Of a stretch of 64,000 nucleotides of DNA, positions 52,714 to 63,595 are shown in pieces. Location: NCBI GenBank assembly GCA_947683625.1, contig CANTUR010000950.1, positions 1 through 64,000 of the forward strand. The letters are read 5' to 3'. The stretch comes from Mallotus nudiflorus (Eukaryota; Streptophyta; Magnoliopsida; Malpighiales; Euphorbiaceae). Position 1 is the stretch's first letter, and each line of letters begins with the position of its first letter. The translations under genes were made by a program, and so were the position numbers. The notes under the pieces were generated by a model. The model saw only the letters and a list, made by a program, of their open reading frames with translations, made no database searches and was not told where the DNA came from.

Positions 52714-53248
52714 ATGGGCCTAAACATGGGCTTCTGGGTTAAAGAAAAATCGCTATAGATGGGCTTTATGGCCCGAACTATAGCCCTCTGAGTCAGCTTC
52801 GATTTGATATATTATGGGCCCCGTGGGTCGACCCATGCAGCCACGAACGTCCTTTTGAAGCCCAAGTGCCCAAGCCCACTCTATCAAATCCATGGGCACA
52901 AACATAGGTTTCTGGGCCCAAAGACAAATCGCTATAGATGGGCTTTATGGCCCGTACTATAGCCCTCTGAGTCAGCTTCGATTTGATATATTATGGGCCC
53001 CGTGGGTCGACCGATGCCGCCACGAATGTCCATTTGAAGCCCAAGTGCCCAAGCCCACTATATCAAATCCATGGGCCTAAACATGGGTTTCTTGGCCCAA
53101 TGACAAATCGTGATTGATGTGCTTTCTGGCCCGTGCTATAGACCTCTGAGTCAGCTTCGATTTGATATATTATGGGCCCCGTGGGTCGACCGATGCTGCG
53201 ACGAACGTCCATTTGAAGCATAAGTCCCAAGCCCACTCTATCAAATCC
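52714..53248 (+). repeat. TTAAAG module in the right HOR, copy 2
   Basis: Offset by about 2014 bp from the copy at 50699 and nearly identical to it, including CCGAACTATAG. Private changes include GTGCTTTCTGGCCCGTGC near 53119. Confidence 0.8.
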
Positions 53249-53486
53249 ATGGGCCTAAACATGGGTTTCTGGGCCCAAAGACAAATCGCTATAGATGGGC
53301 TTTATGGCCCGCATTATTGCCCTCTGAGTCAGCTTCAATTTGATATATTATGGGCCCCATGGGTAGACCGATGCCGCCACGAATGTCCATTTCAAGCCCA
53401 AGTGCCTAAGCCAACTCTATCAAATCCATGGGCCTAAACATGGGTTTCTGGGCCCAAAGATAAATCGATATAGATGTGCTTTATGG

Positions 53487-53533
53487 ATGGGTTTCTTGGC
53501 CCAAAGACAAATCGCTATAGATGGGCTTTATGG
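53487..53533 (+). repeat. 47-bp partial-monomer insertion, site 8
   Basis: The same junction, 2014 bp after the copy at 51473. The insert reads GGTTTCTTGGCCC. Confidence 0.92.
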
Positions 53534-53653
53534 CCCGCACTGTAGCCCTCTGAGTCAGCTTCGATTTGATATATTATGGGCGCCGTGGGTCGACCCATGC
53601 CGCCACTAACGTCCATTTGAAGCCCAAATGCCCAAGCCCACTCTATCAAATCC

Positions 53654-54199
53654 ATGGGCCTAAACATGGGTTTCTAGGCACAAAGAAAAATTGCTATAGA
53701 TGGGCTTTATGGCCAGCACTATAGCCCTCTGAGTCAGCTTCAATTTGATATGTTATAGGCCCCGTGGGTCGACCGATGCCGGCACGAACATCCATTTGAA
53801 GCCCAAGTGCCCAAGCCCACTCTATCAAATCCATGGGCCTAAACTTTGGTTTCTGGGCCCAAAGACAAATCACTAGAGATGGGCTTTATGGCCTGCACTA
53901 TAGTCCTCTGAGTCAGCTTTGATTTGTTATATTATGGGCCCCGTGGGTAGACCCATGCCGCCACGAACGTCCATTTGACGCCCAAGTGCCTAAGCCCACT
54001 CTATCAAATCTATGGGCCTAAACCTGGGTTTCTGGGCCCAAAGAAAAATCGCTATAGATAGGCTTTATGGCCCACAATATAGCCCTCTGAGTCAGCTTCA
54101 ATTTGATATATTATGGGCCCCGTGGGTCGACCGATGCCGCCCACGAACGTCCATTTGAAGCCCAAGTGCCCAAGCCCACTCTATCAAATCCATGGGCCT
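53654..54199 (+). repeat. A-B-C module, instance 6
   Basis: This is the 2014-bp-shifted partner of the module at 51640. It differs by A reading GCACAAAGAAAAATTGC, B reading AAACTTTGG, and one inserted C in GCCGCCCACG near 54140. Confidence 0.74.
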
Positions 54200-55145
54200 A
54201 AACATGGGTTTCTGGGCCCAAAGATAAATCGGTATAGATGGGCTTCATGGCCCGCACTATAGCCCTCTGAGTCATCTTCGATTTGATATATTATGGGCCC
54301 CGTGGGTCGACCCATGCCGCCACGAACGTCCATTTGAAGCCCAAGTGCCCAAGCTCGCTCTATCAAATCCATGGGCCTAAACATGGCTTTTTGGGCCCAA
54401 AGACAAATCGCTATAGATGGGCTTTATGGCCCGCACTATAGCCCTCTGAGTCAGCTTCGATTTCATATATTGTGGGCCCCGTGGGTCGACCCATGCCGCC
54501 ACGAACGTCCATTTGAAGCCCAAATGCCCAAGCCCACTCTATCAAATCCATGGGCCTAAACATGGGTTTCTGGGCCCAAAGACAAATCGCTATAGATGGG
54601 CTTTATGGCCCACACTATAGCCCTCTGAGTCAGCTTCGATTTGATATATTATGGGCCCCATGGGTCGACCCATGCCGCCACGAACGTCCTTTTGAAGCCC
54701 AAGAGCCCAAGCCCACTCTATCAAATCCATGGGCCTAAACATGGGTTTCTGGGCCCAAAGACAAATCGTTATAGATGGGCTTTATGGCCCGCACTATAGC
54801 TCTCTGAGTCAGCTTCGATTTGATATATTATGGGCTCCGTGGGTCAACCCATGCCGCCACGAACGTCCATTTGAAGCCCAAGTGCCCAAGCCTACTCTAT
54901 AAAATCCATGGGCCTAAACATGGGTTTTTTTGCCCAAAGACAAATCGCTATAGATGGGCTTTATGGCCCGCATTATTGCCCTCTGAGTCAGCTTCAATTT
55001 GATATATTATGGGCCCTGTGGGTCGACCGATGCCGGCACGAACGTCCATTTCAAGGCCAAGTGCCCAAGCCCACTCTATCAAATCCATGGGCCTAAACAT
55101 GGCTTTCTGGGCCCAAAGACAAATCGCTATAGATGGGCTTTATGG

Positions 55146-55192
55146 ATGGGTTTCTGGGGCCAAAGACAAATCGCTATAGATGGGATTTATGG
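55146..55192 (+). repeat. 47-bp partial-monomer insertion, site 9
   Basis: The same junction. It shares GGTTTCTGGGGCCAAAG and CGCACAGTAG with the copy at 16398, so these two descend from a common sub-variant. Confidence 0.92.
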
Positions 55193-55440
55193 CCCGCACA
55201 GTAGCCCTCTGAGTCAGCTTCGATTTGATATATTATGGGCGCCGTGGGTCGACCCATGCCGCCACGAACGTCCGTTTGAAGCCCAAGTGCCCAAGCCCAC
55301 TCTATCAAATCCATGGGCCTAAACATGGGTTTTTGGGCCCAAAGACAAATCGCTATAGATGGGCTTTATGGCCCGCACTATAGCCCTCTGAATCAGCTTC
55401 GATTTTATATATTATGGGCCCCGTGGGTCGACCTATGCCG

Positions 55441-55851
55441 CCACGAACGTCCTTTTGAAGCCCAGGTGCCCAAGCCCACTCTATCAAATCCAATGGCCTA
55501 AACATGGGTTTCTGGGCCCAAAGACAAATCGCGATAGATGTGTTTTAACGCCTGCACTATAGCCCTTTGAGTCAGCTTCGATTTAATATATTATGGGCCA
55601 CGTAGGTCGACCCATGCCGCCACGAACGTGCATTTGAAGCCCAAGTGCCCAAGCCCACTCTATCAAATCCATGGGCCTAAACATGGGTTTCTGCGCCCAA
55701 ACACAAATCGCTATAGATGGGCTTTATGGCCCGCACAATAGCCCTCTGAGTCAGCTTCGATTTGATATATTATGGGCCCCGTGGGTCGACCCATGCCGCC
55801 ACGAACGTCCATTTGAAGCCCAAGTGCCCAAGCCCACTCTATCAAATCCAT
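55441..55851 (+). repeat. 411-bp segment identical to 48894-49304
   Basis: The partner of the segment at 48894. The offset of 6547 bp equals 36 monomers plus 103 bp. The extra is accounted for by three 47-bp inserts minus the 35-bp deletion at 49680 and a few single-base losses. Confidence 0.9.
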
Positions 55852-56028
55852 AGGCCTAAACATGGGTTTCTGGGCCCACAGACAAATCGCTATAGATGGG
55901 CTTTATGGCCCGCACTATAGCCCTCTGAGTCAGCTTCGATTTGATATATTATGGGCCCCGTGGGTCGACCCATGCCGCCACGAACGTCCATTTGAAGCCC
56001 AAGTGCCCAAGCCCACTCTATCAAATCC

Positions 56029-56575
56029 ATGGGCCTAAACATGGGTTTCTGGGCCCAAAGAGAAATTGCAATAGATGGGCTTTATGGCCAGCACTATAGC
56101 CCTCTGAGTCAGCTTCAATTTGATATGTTATAGGCCCCGTGGGTCGACCGATGCCGGCACAAACATCCATTTGAAGCCCAAGTGCCCATGCCCACTCTAT
56201 CAAATCCATGGGCCTAAACTTGGGTTTCTGGGCCCAAAGACAAATCACTAGAGATGGGCTTTATGGCCTGCACTATAGTCCTCTGAGTCAGCTTCGATTT
56301 GTTATATTATGGGCCCCGTGGGTAGACCCATGCTGCCACGAACGTCCATTTGACGCCCAAGTGCCTAAGCCCACTCTATCAAATCTATGGGCCTAAACCT
56401 GGGTTTCTGGGCCCAAAGACAAATCTCTATAGATGGGCTTTATGGCCCACAATATAGTCCTCTGAGTCAGCTTCAATTTGATTTATTATGGTCCCCCGTG
56501 GGTCGACCGATGCCGCCACGAACGTCCATTTGAAGCCCAAGTGCCCAAGCCCACTCTACCAAATCCATGGGCCTA
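56029..56575 (+). repeat. A'-B-C module, instance 7
   Basis: The A' monomer has AAAGAGAAATTGCAATAG and GCCGGCACAAACATCC, then B and C follow. C carries GATTTATTATGGTCCC, also found at 17552-17568, which confirms the link to the 17.1 kb module. Confidence 0.72.
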
Positions 56576-57162
56576 AACATGGGTTTTTGGGCCCAAAGAT
56601 AAATCGCTATAGATGGGGTTCATGGCCCGCACTATAGCCCTCTGAGTCAGCTTCGATTTGATATATTATAGGCCCCGTGGGTCGACCCATGCCGCCACGA
56701 ACGTCCATTTGAAGCCCAAGTGCCCAAGCCCACTCTATCAAATCCATGGGCCTAAACATGGGTTTCTAGGCCCAAAGACAAATCGCTATAGATGGGCTTT
56801 ATGGCCCGCACTATAGCCCTCTGAGTCAGCTTCGATTTGATATATTATGGGCTCCGTGGGTCAACCCATGCTGCCACGAACGTCCATTTGAATCCCAAGT
56901 GTCCAAGCCTAATCTATAAAATCCATGGGCCTAAACATGGCTTTTTTGGCCCAAAGACAAATCGCTATAGATGGGCTTGATGGCCCGCATTATTGCCCTC
57001 TGAGTCAGCTTCAATTTGATATATTATGGGCCCCATGGGTCGACCGATGCCGCCACGAACGTCCATTTGAAGCCCAAGTGCCCAAGCCCACTCTATCAAA
57101 TCCATGGGCCTAAACATGGATTTCTGGGCCCAAAGACAAATCGCTATAGATGGGCTTTATGG

Positions 57163-57209
57163 ATGGGTTTCTGGGCCCAAAGAGAAATCGCTATAGATGG
57201 GCTTTATGG
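57163..57209 (+). repeat. 47-bp partial-monomer insertion, site 10
   Basis: The same junction, again in a monomer beginning AAACATGGATTTCTGG as at 18361 and 20201. It is carried in the single-copy relative of the 17-22 kb region. Confidence 0.92.
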
Positions 57210-60200
57210 CCCGCACTGTAGCCCTCTGAGTCAGCTTCGATTTGATATATTATGGGCGCCGTGGGTCAACCCATGCCGCCACGAACGTCCATTTGAAGCC
57301 CAAGTGCCCAAGCCCACTCTATCAAATCCATGGGCCTAAACATGGGTTTCTGGGCCCAAAGACAAATCGCTATAGATGGGCTTTATGGTCCGCACAATAG
57401 CCCTCTGAGTCAGCTTCGATTTGATATATTGTGCGCCCCGTGGGTCGACCCATGCCGCCACGAACGTCCAATTGAATCCCAAGTGGCCACGCCAACTCTA
57501 TCAAATCCATGGGCCTAAACATGGGTTTCTGGGCCCAAAAACAAATCGCTATAGACGGGCTTTATGGCCTGCACTATAGCCCTCTGAGTCAGTTTCGATT
57601 TGATATATTGTGCGCCCCGTGGGTCGACCCATGCCGCCACGAACGTCCATTTGAAGCCCAAGTGCCCAAGCCCACTCTATCAAATCCATGGGCCTAGACA
57701 TGGGTTTCTGGTCCCAAAGACAAATCGCTATAGATGGGCTTTATGGCCCGCACTATAGCCCTCTGAGTCAGCTTCGATTCGATATATTATGGGCCCCGTG
57801 GGTCGACCCATGCCGCCACGAACGTCCATTTGAAGCCCAAGTGCCTAAGCCCACTCTATCAAATCCATAGGCCTAAACATGGGTTTTTGGGCCCAAAGAC
57901 AAATCGCTATAGATGGGCTTTATGGGCCGCACTATAGCCCTCTGAATCAGCTTCGATTTGTTATATTATGGGCCCCGTGGGTCGACCTATGCCGCCACGA
58001 ACGTCCTTTTGAAGCCCAGGTGCCCAAGCCCACTCTATCAAATCCATGAGCCTAAACATGGGTTTCTAGGCCCAAAGACAAATCGCTATAGATGTGTTTT
58101 ACGGCCTGCACTATAGCCCTTTGAGTCACCTTCGATTTAATATATTATGGGCCCCGTAGGTCGACCCATGCCGCCACGAACGTCCATTTGAAGCCCAAGT
58201 GCCCAAGCCCACTCTATCAAATCCATGGGCATAAACATGGGTTTTTGGGCCCAAAGACAAATCGCTATAGATGAGCTTTATGGCCCGCACTACAGCCCTC
58301 TGAGTCAGCTTTGATTTGATATATTATGGGCCCCTTGGGTCGACCTATGCCGCCACGAACATCCATTTGAAGCCCAAGTGCCCAAGCCCACTCTATCAAA
58401 TCCATGGGCCTAAACATGGGTTTCTGGGCCCAAAGACAAACCGCTATAGATGGGCTTTATGGCCCGTACTATAGCCCTCTGAGTCAGCTTCGATTTGATA
58501 TATTATGGGCCCCGTGGGACGACCCATGCCGCCACGAACATCCATTTGAAACCCAAGTGCCCGAGCCCACTATATCAAATCCATGGGCCTAAACATGGGT
58601 TTCTGGGCCCAAAGAAAAATTGCTATAGATGGGCTTTATGGTCCGCACAATAGCCCTCTGAGTCAGCTTCGATTTGATATATTATGGGCGTCGTGGGTCG
58701 ACCCATGCCGCCACGAACGTCCATTTGAAGCCCAAGTGCCCAAGCCCACTCTATCAAATCCATGGGCCGAAACATGGCTTTCTGGGCCCAATGACAAATC
58801 GCTATAGATGGGCTTTATGGCCCGCACAATAGCCCTCCGAGTCAGCTTCGATATGATATGTTGTGGGCCCCGTGGGTCGACCCATGCCGCCACGAACGTC
58901 CATTTGAAGCCCAAATGCCCAAGCCCCGCTCTATCAAATCCATGGGCCTAAACATGGGTTTCTGGGCCCAAAGACAAATCGCTATAGATGGGCTTTATGG
59001 CCCGCACTATAGCCCTCTGAGTCAGCTTCGATTTGATATATTGTGGGCCCCGTGGGTCGACCCATGCCGCCACGAACGTCCATTTGAAGCCCAAGTGCCC
59101 AAGCCCACTCTATCAAATCCATGGTCCTAAACATGGGTTTCTGGGCCCAAAGACAAATCGCTATAGATAGGCTTTATGGCCCACACTATAGCCCTCTGAG
59201 TCAGCTTCGATTTGATATATTATGGGCCCCGTGTGTCGACCCATGCCGCCACGAACGTCCATTTGAAGCCCAAGTGCCCAAGCCCATTCTATCAAATCCG
59301 TGGGCCTAAACATGGGTTTCTGGGCCCAAAGACAAATCGCTATAGATAGGCTTTATGGCCCGTACAATAGCCCTCTGAGTCAGCTTTGATTTGATATATT
59401 ATGGGCCCCGTGGGTCGACCGATGCCACCACGAACGTCCATTTGAAGCCCATGTGCCCAAGCCCACTCTATCAAATCCATGGGCCTAAACATGGGCTGCT
59501 GGTTTAAAGAAAAATCGCTATAGATGGGCTTTATGGCCCGCACTATAGCCCTCTGAGTCAGCTTCGATTTGATATATTATGGGCCCTGTGGGTCGTCCCA
59601 TGCCGCCACGAACGTCCATTTGAAGCCCAAGTGCCTAAGCCCACTCTATCAAATCCATGGGCCTAAACATGGGTTTCTGGGCCCAAAGACAAATCGCTAT
59701 AGATGGGCTTTATGGCCCGCACTATAGCCCTCTGAGTCAGCTTCGATTTGATATATTATGGGCCCCGTGGGTCCACCCATGCCGCCACGAACGTCCATTT
59801 GAAGCCCAAGTGCCCAAGCCCACTCTATCAAATCCATGGGCCTAAACATGGGTTTCTGGGCCCAAAGACAAATCGCTATAGATGGGCTCGATGGCCCACA
59901 CTATAGCCCTCTGAGTCAGCTTCGATTTCATAAATTATGGGCCCCGTGGGTCGACCCATGCTGCCACGAACGTCCATTTGAAGCCCAAGTGCCCAAGCCC
60001 ACTCTATGAAATCCATAGGCCTAAACATGGGTTTCTAGGCCCAAAGACAAATCGCTATAGATGGGCTTTATGGCTCGCACTATAGCCCTCTGAGTCAGCT
60101 TAGTTTTGATGTATTATGGGCCCGATGGGTCGATTGATGCCGCCACGAACGTCCATTTGAAGCCCAAGTGCCCGAGCCCACTCTATCAAATCCAGGTGCC

Positions 60201-62341
60201 TAAATATGGGTTTCTGGTTCCAAAGAGAAATCGCAATAGATGTGCTTTAAGGCCTGCACTATAGCCCTCTGAGTCAGCTTCGATTTTATATATTATGGGC
60301 CCCGTGGGTCGACCCATGCCACCACGAACGACCATTTGAAGCCCAAGTGCCCGAGCCCACTCTATCAAATCCATTGGCCTAAACATGGGTTTCTGGGCTC
60401 AAAGACAAATCGCTATAGATGGGCTTTATGGTCCGCACAATAGCCCTCTGAGTCAGCTTCGATTTGATATATTGTGGGCCCCGTGGGTCGACCCATGCCG
60501 CCACGAACGTCCATTTGAATCCAAAGTGGCCACGCCCACTCTATCAAATCCATGGGCCGAAACATGGGTTTCTGGGCCCAAAGACAAATCGCTATAGATG
60601 GGCTTTATGGCCCGTACTACAGCCCTCCGAGTCTGCTTTGATTTGATATATTATGGGCCCCGTGGGTCGACCCATGCCGCCACGAACGTCCATTTGAAGC
60701 CCAAGTGCCCAAGCCCACTCTATCAAATCCATGGGCCTATACATGGGTTTCTGGGCCCAAAGACAAATCGCTATAGATGGGCTTTCTGGCCCGCACTATA
60801 GCCCTCTGAGTCAGCTTCGATTTGATATATTATGGGCCCCGTGGGTCGACCCATGCCGCCACGAACATCCATTTGAAACCCAAGTGCCCGAGCCCACTCT
60901 ATCAAATCCATGGGCCTAAACATGGGTTTCTGGGCCCAAAGACAAATTGCTATAGATGGGCTTTATGGTCCGCACAATAGCCCTCTGAGTCAACTTCGAT
61001 TTGATATATTGTGGGCCCCGTGGGTCGACCCATGCCGCCACGAACGTCCATTTGAATCCCAAGTGGCCACGCCCACTCTATCAAATACATGGGCCTAAAC
61101 ATGGGTTTCTGGGCCCAAAGACAAATCGCTATAGATGGGCTTTATGGCCCGCACAATAGCCCTCTTAGTCAGTTTCGATTTGATATATTATGGGCCCCGT
61201 GGGTCGACCCATGCCGCCACGAACGTCCATTTGAAGCCCAAGTGCCCAAGCCCGCTCTATCAAATCCATGGGCCTAAACATTGGTTTCTGGGCCCAAAGA
61301 CAAATCGCTATAGATGGGCTTTATGGCCCACACTATAGCCCTCTGAGTCAGCTTCGTTTTGATGTATTATGGGCCCGATGGGTCGATTGATGCCGCCACG
61401 AACGTCCATTTAAAGCCCAAGTGCCCAAGCCCACTCTATCAAATCCATGGGCCTAAACATGGGTTTCTGGGCCCAAAGACAAATCGCTATAGATGGGCTT
61501 TATGGCCCGTACAATAGCCCTCTGAGTCAGCTTCGATTTGATATGTTGTGGGCCCCGTGGCTCGACCCATGCTGCCACGAACGTCCATTTGAAGCCCAAG
61601 TGCCCAAGCCCACTCTATTAAATCCATGGGCCTAAACATGGGTTTCTGGGCCCAAAGACAAATCGCTATAGATGGGCTTTATGGCCCGCACTATAGCCCT
61701 CTGAGTCAGCTTCGATTTGATATATTATGGGCCCCGTGGGTCGACCCATGCCGCCAGGAACGTCCATTTGAAGCCCAAGTGCCCAAGCCCACTCTATCAA
61801 ATCCATGGGCCTAAACATGGGTTTCTGGGCCCAAAGACAAATCGCTATAGATGGGCTTTATGGCCCGCACAATAGCCCTCAAAGTCAGCTTCGATTTGAT
61901 ATATTGTGGGCCCCGTGGGTTGACCCATGCCGCCACGAACTTCCATTTGAAGCCCAAGTGCACAAGCCTACTCTATCAAATCCATGGGCCTAAACATGGG
62001 TTTCTGAGCCCAAAGACAAATCGCTATAGATGGGCCTGATGGCCCACACTATAGCCCTCTGAGTCAGCTTCGATTTGATATATTATGGGCCCCGTGGGTC
62101 GACCCATGCCGCCACGAACGTCCATTTGAAGCCCAAGTGCCCAAGCCCACTCTATCAAATCCATGGGCCTAAACATGGGTTTCTGGGCCCAAAGACAAAT
62201 CGCTATAGATGGGCTTTATCGCCCGCACTATAGCCCTCTGAGTCAGCTTCGTTTTGTTGTATTATGGGCCCGATGGGTCGATTGATGCCGCCACGAACGT
62301 CCATTTAAAGCCCAAGTGCCCAAGCCCACTCTATCAAATCC

Positions 62342-63057
62342 ATGGGCATAAACATGGGTTTCTGGGCCCAAAGACAAATCGCTATAGATGGGCTTTATGG
62401 CCCGCACAATAGCCCTCTGAGTCAGCTTCGATTTGATATATTGTGCGCCCCGTGGGTCGACCCATGCCGCCACGAACGTCCATTTGAGGCCCAAGTGCCC
62501 GAGCCCACTCTATCAAATCCATGGGCCTAAACATGGGTTTCTGGGCCCAAAGACAAATCGATATAGATGGGCTTTATGGCCCGCACAATAGCCCTCTGAG
62601 TCAGCTTCGATTTGATATATTGTGGGCCCCGTGGGTTGACCCATGCCGCCACGAACGTCCATTTAAAGCCCAAGTGCCCAAGCCCACTCTATCAAATCCA
62701 TGGGCATAAACATGGGTTTCTGGGCCCAAAGACAAATCGCTATAGATGGGCTTTATGGCCCGCACAATAGCCCTCTGAGTCAGCTTCGATTTGATATATT
62801 GTGGGCCCCGTGGGTTGACCCATGCCGCCACGAACGTCCATTTGAAGCCCAAGTGCCCAAGCCCACTCTATCAAATCCATAGGCCTAAACATGGGTTTCT
62901 GGGCCCAAAGACAAATCGATATAGATGGGCTTTATGGCCCGCACAATAACCCTCTGAGTCAGCTTCGATTTGATATATTGTGGGCCCCGTGGGTCGACCC
63001 ATGCCGCCACGAACGTCCATTTGAAGCCCAAGTGCCCAAGCCCACTCTATCAAATCC
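62342..63057 (+). repeat. Two-monomer (358-bp) tandem duplication
   Basis: Monomers at 62342 and 62700 both read ATGGGCATAAACATGG with CGCACAATAG, and those at 62521 and 62879 both read GACAAATCGATATAG. The copies differ by a few substitutions, such as GTGCGCCCC/GTGGGCCCC. Confidence 0.75.
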
Positions 63058-63416
63058 ATAGTCCTAAACATGGGTTTCTGGGCCCAAAGACAAATCGCTA
63101 TAGATGAGCTTTATGGCCCGCACTATAGCCCTCTGAGTCAGCTTCGATTTGATATATTATGGGCCCCGTGGGTCGACCCATGCCGCCACGAACGTCCATT
63201 TGAAGCCCAAGTACCCGAGCCCCGCTCTATCAAATCCATGGGCCTAAACATGTGTTTCTGGGCCCAAAGACAAATCGCTATAGATGGGCTTTATGGTCCG
63301 CACAATAGCCCTCTAAGTCAGCTTCGATTTGATATATTGTGGTCCCCGTGGGTCGACCCATGCCGCCACGAACGTCCATTTGAATCCCAAGTGGCCACGC
63401 CCACTCTATCAAATCC

Positions 63417-63595
63417 ATGGGCCTAAACATGGGTTTCTGGGCCCAAAGACAAATCGCTATAGATGGGCTTTATGGCCCGCACTATAGCCCTCTGAGTCAG
63501 CTTCGATTTGATATATTATGGGCCCCGTGGGTCGACCCATGCCGCCACGAACGTCCATTTGAAGCCCAAGTGCCCAAGCCCACTCTATCAAATCC
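63417..63595 (+). repeat. Reference monomer (consensus-like, 179 bp)
   Basis: This copy matches the majority base at every position I compared and serves as a numbering reference, with position 1 at the A of ATGGGCC. Positions 2-29 form an imperfect hairpin: TGGGCC pairs with GGCCCA, and AAAC pairs with GTTT. Positions 49-62 form GGGC-loop-GCCC. Positions 89-103 are the only AT-rich stretch. Positions 112-123 are the perfect palindrome TGGGTCGACCCA. AAGCCCA occurs twice, at 146-152 and 160-166. There are eight CpGs, at 39, 62, 88, 110, 117, 127, 132 and 136. GC content is 94 of 179 by hand count. Confidence 0.93.

Larger units (their letters stand above)
49685..54620 (+). repeat. ~2.0-2.2 kb higher-order repeat
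   Basis: The order is B-C, a GATAAATCGG monomer, AAGCTCGCTC, an ACAGTAG/ATAGTAG monomer, the TTAAAG module, a CGCATTATTGCC monomer, the 47-bp insert, then A-B-C again. The offset is 2014 bp over the second half (50714/52728, 51473/53487) and about 2193 bp over the first (49805/51998), so copy 1 has one extra monomer. The third copy runs from about 53600 and ends near 54620, where different monomers follow. Confidence 0.8.
54621..55979 (+). repeat. Transitional monomers
   Basis: Contains GGGCTCCGTGGGTCAACCC, CTACTCTATAAAATCC, GGGTTTTTTTGCCC and CGCATTATTGCC monomers leading to the 47-bp insert at 55146. This is colinear with 16060-16444, including CATGCCGGCAC and the shared GGGGCCAAAG. The 411-bp identical segment follows at 55441. 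Confidence 0.7.
55980..59540 (+). repeat. Single-copy relative of the 17-22.6 kb region
   Basis: Modules appear in the same order as at 17.1-22.6 kb: A'-B-C, GGGCTCCGTGGGTCAACCC, CTAATCTATAAAATCC, the 47-bp insert, GTGCGCCCCGTGG with AATTGAATCCC, GCCTAGACATGGG, GATGTGTTTTACGG, GGGCGTCGTGGG, CCTCCGAGTC with GATATGTTGTGG, and finally GGTTTAAAGAAAAATCGC. Offsets are 36912-36914 bp to the 20.0-22.6 kb part. It lacks both the 1837-bp duplication and the 3803-bp triplication. Confidence 0.8.
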
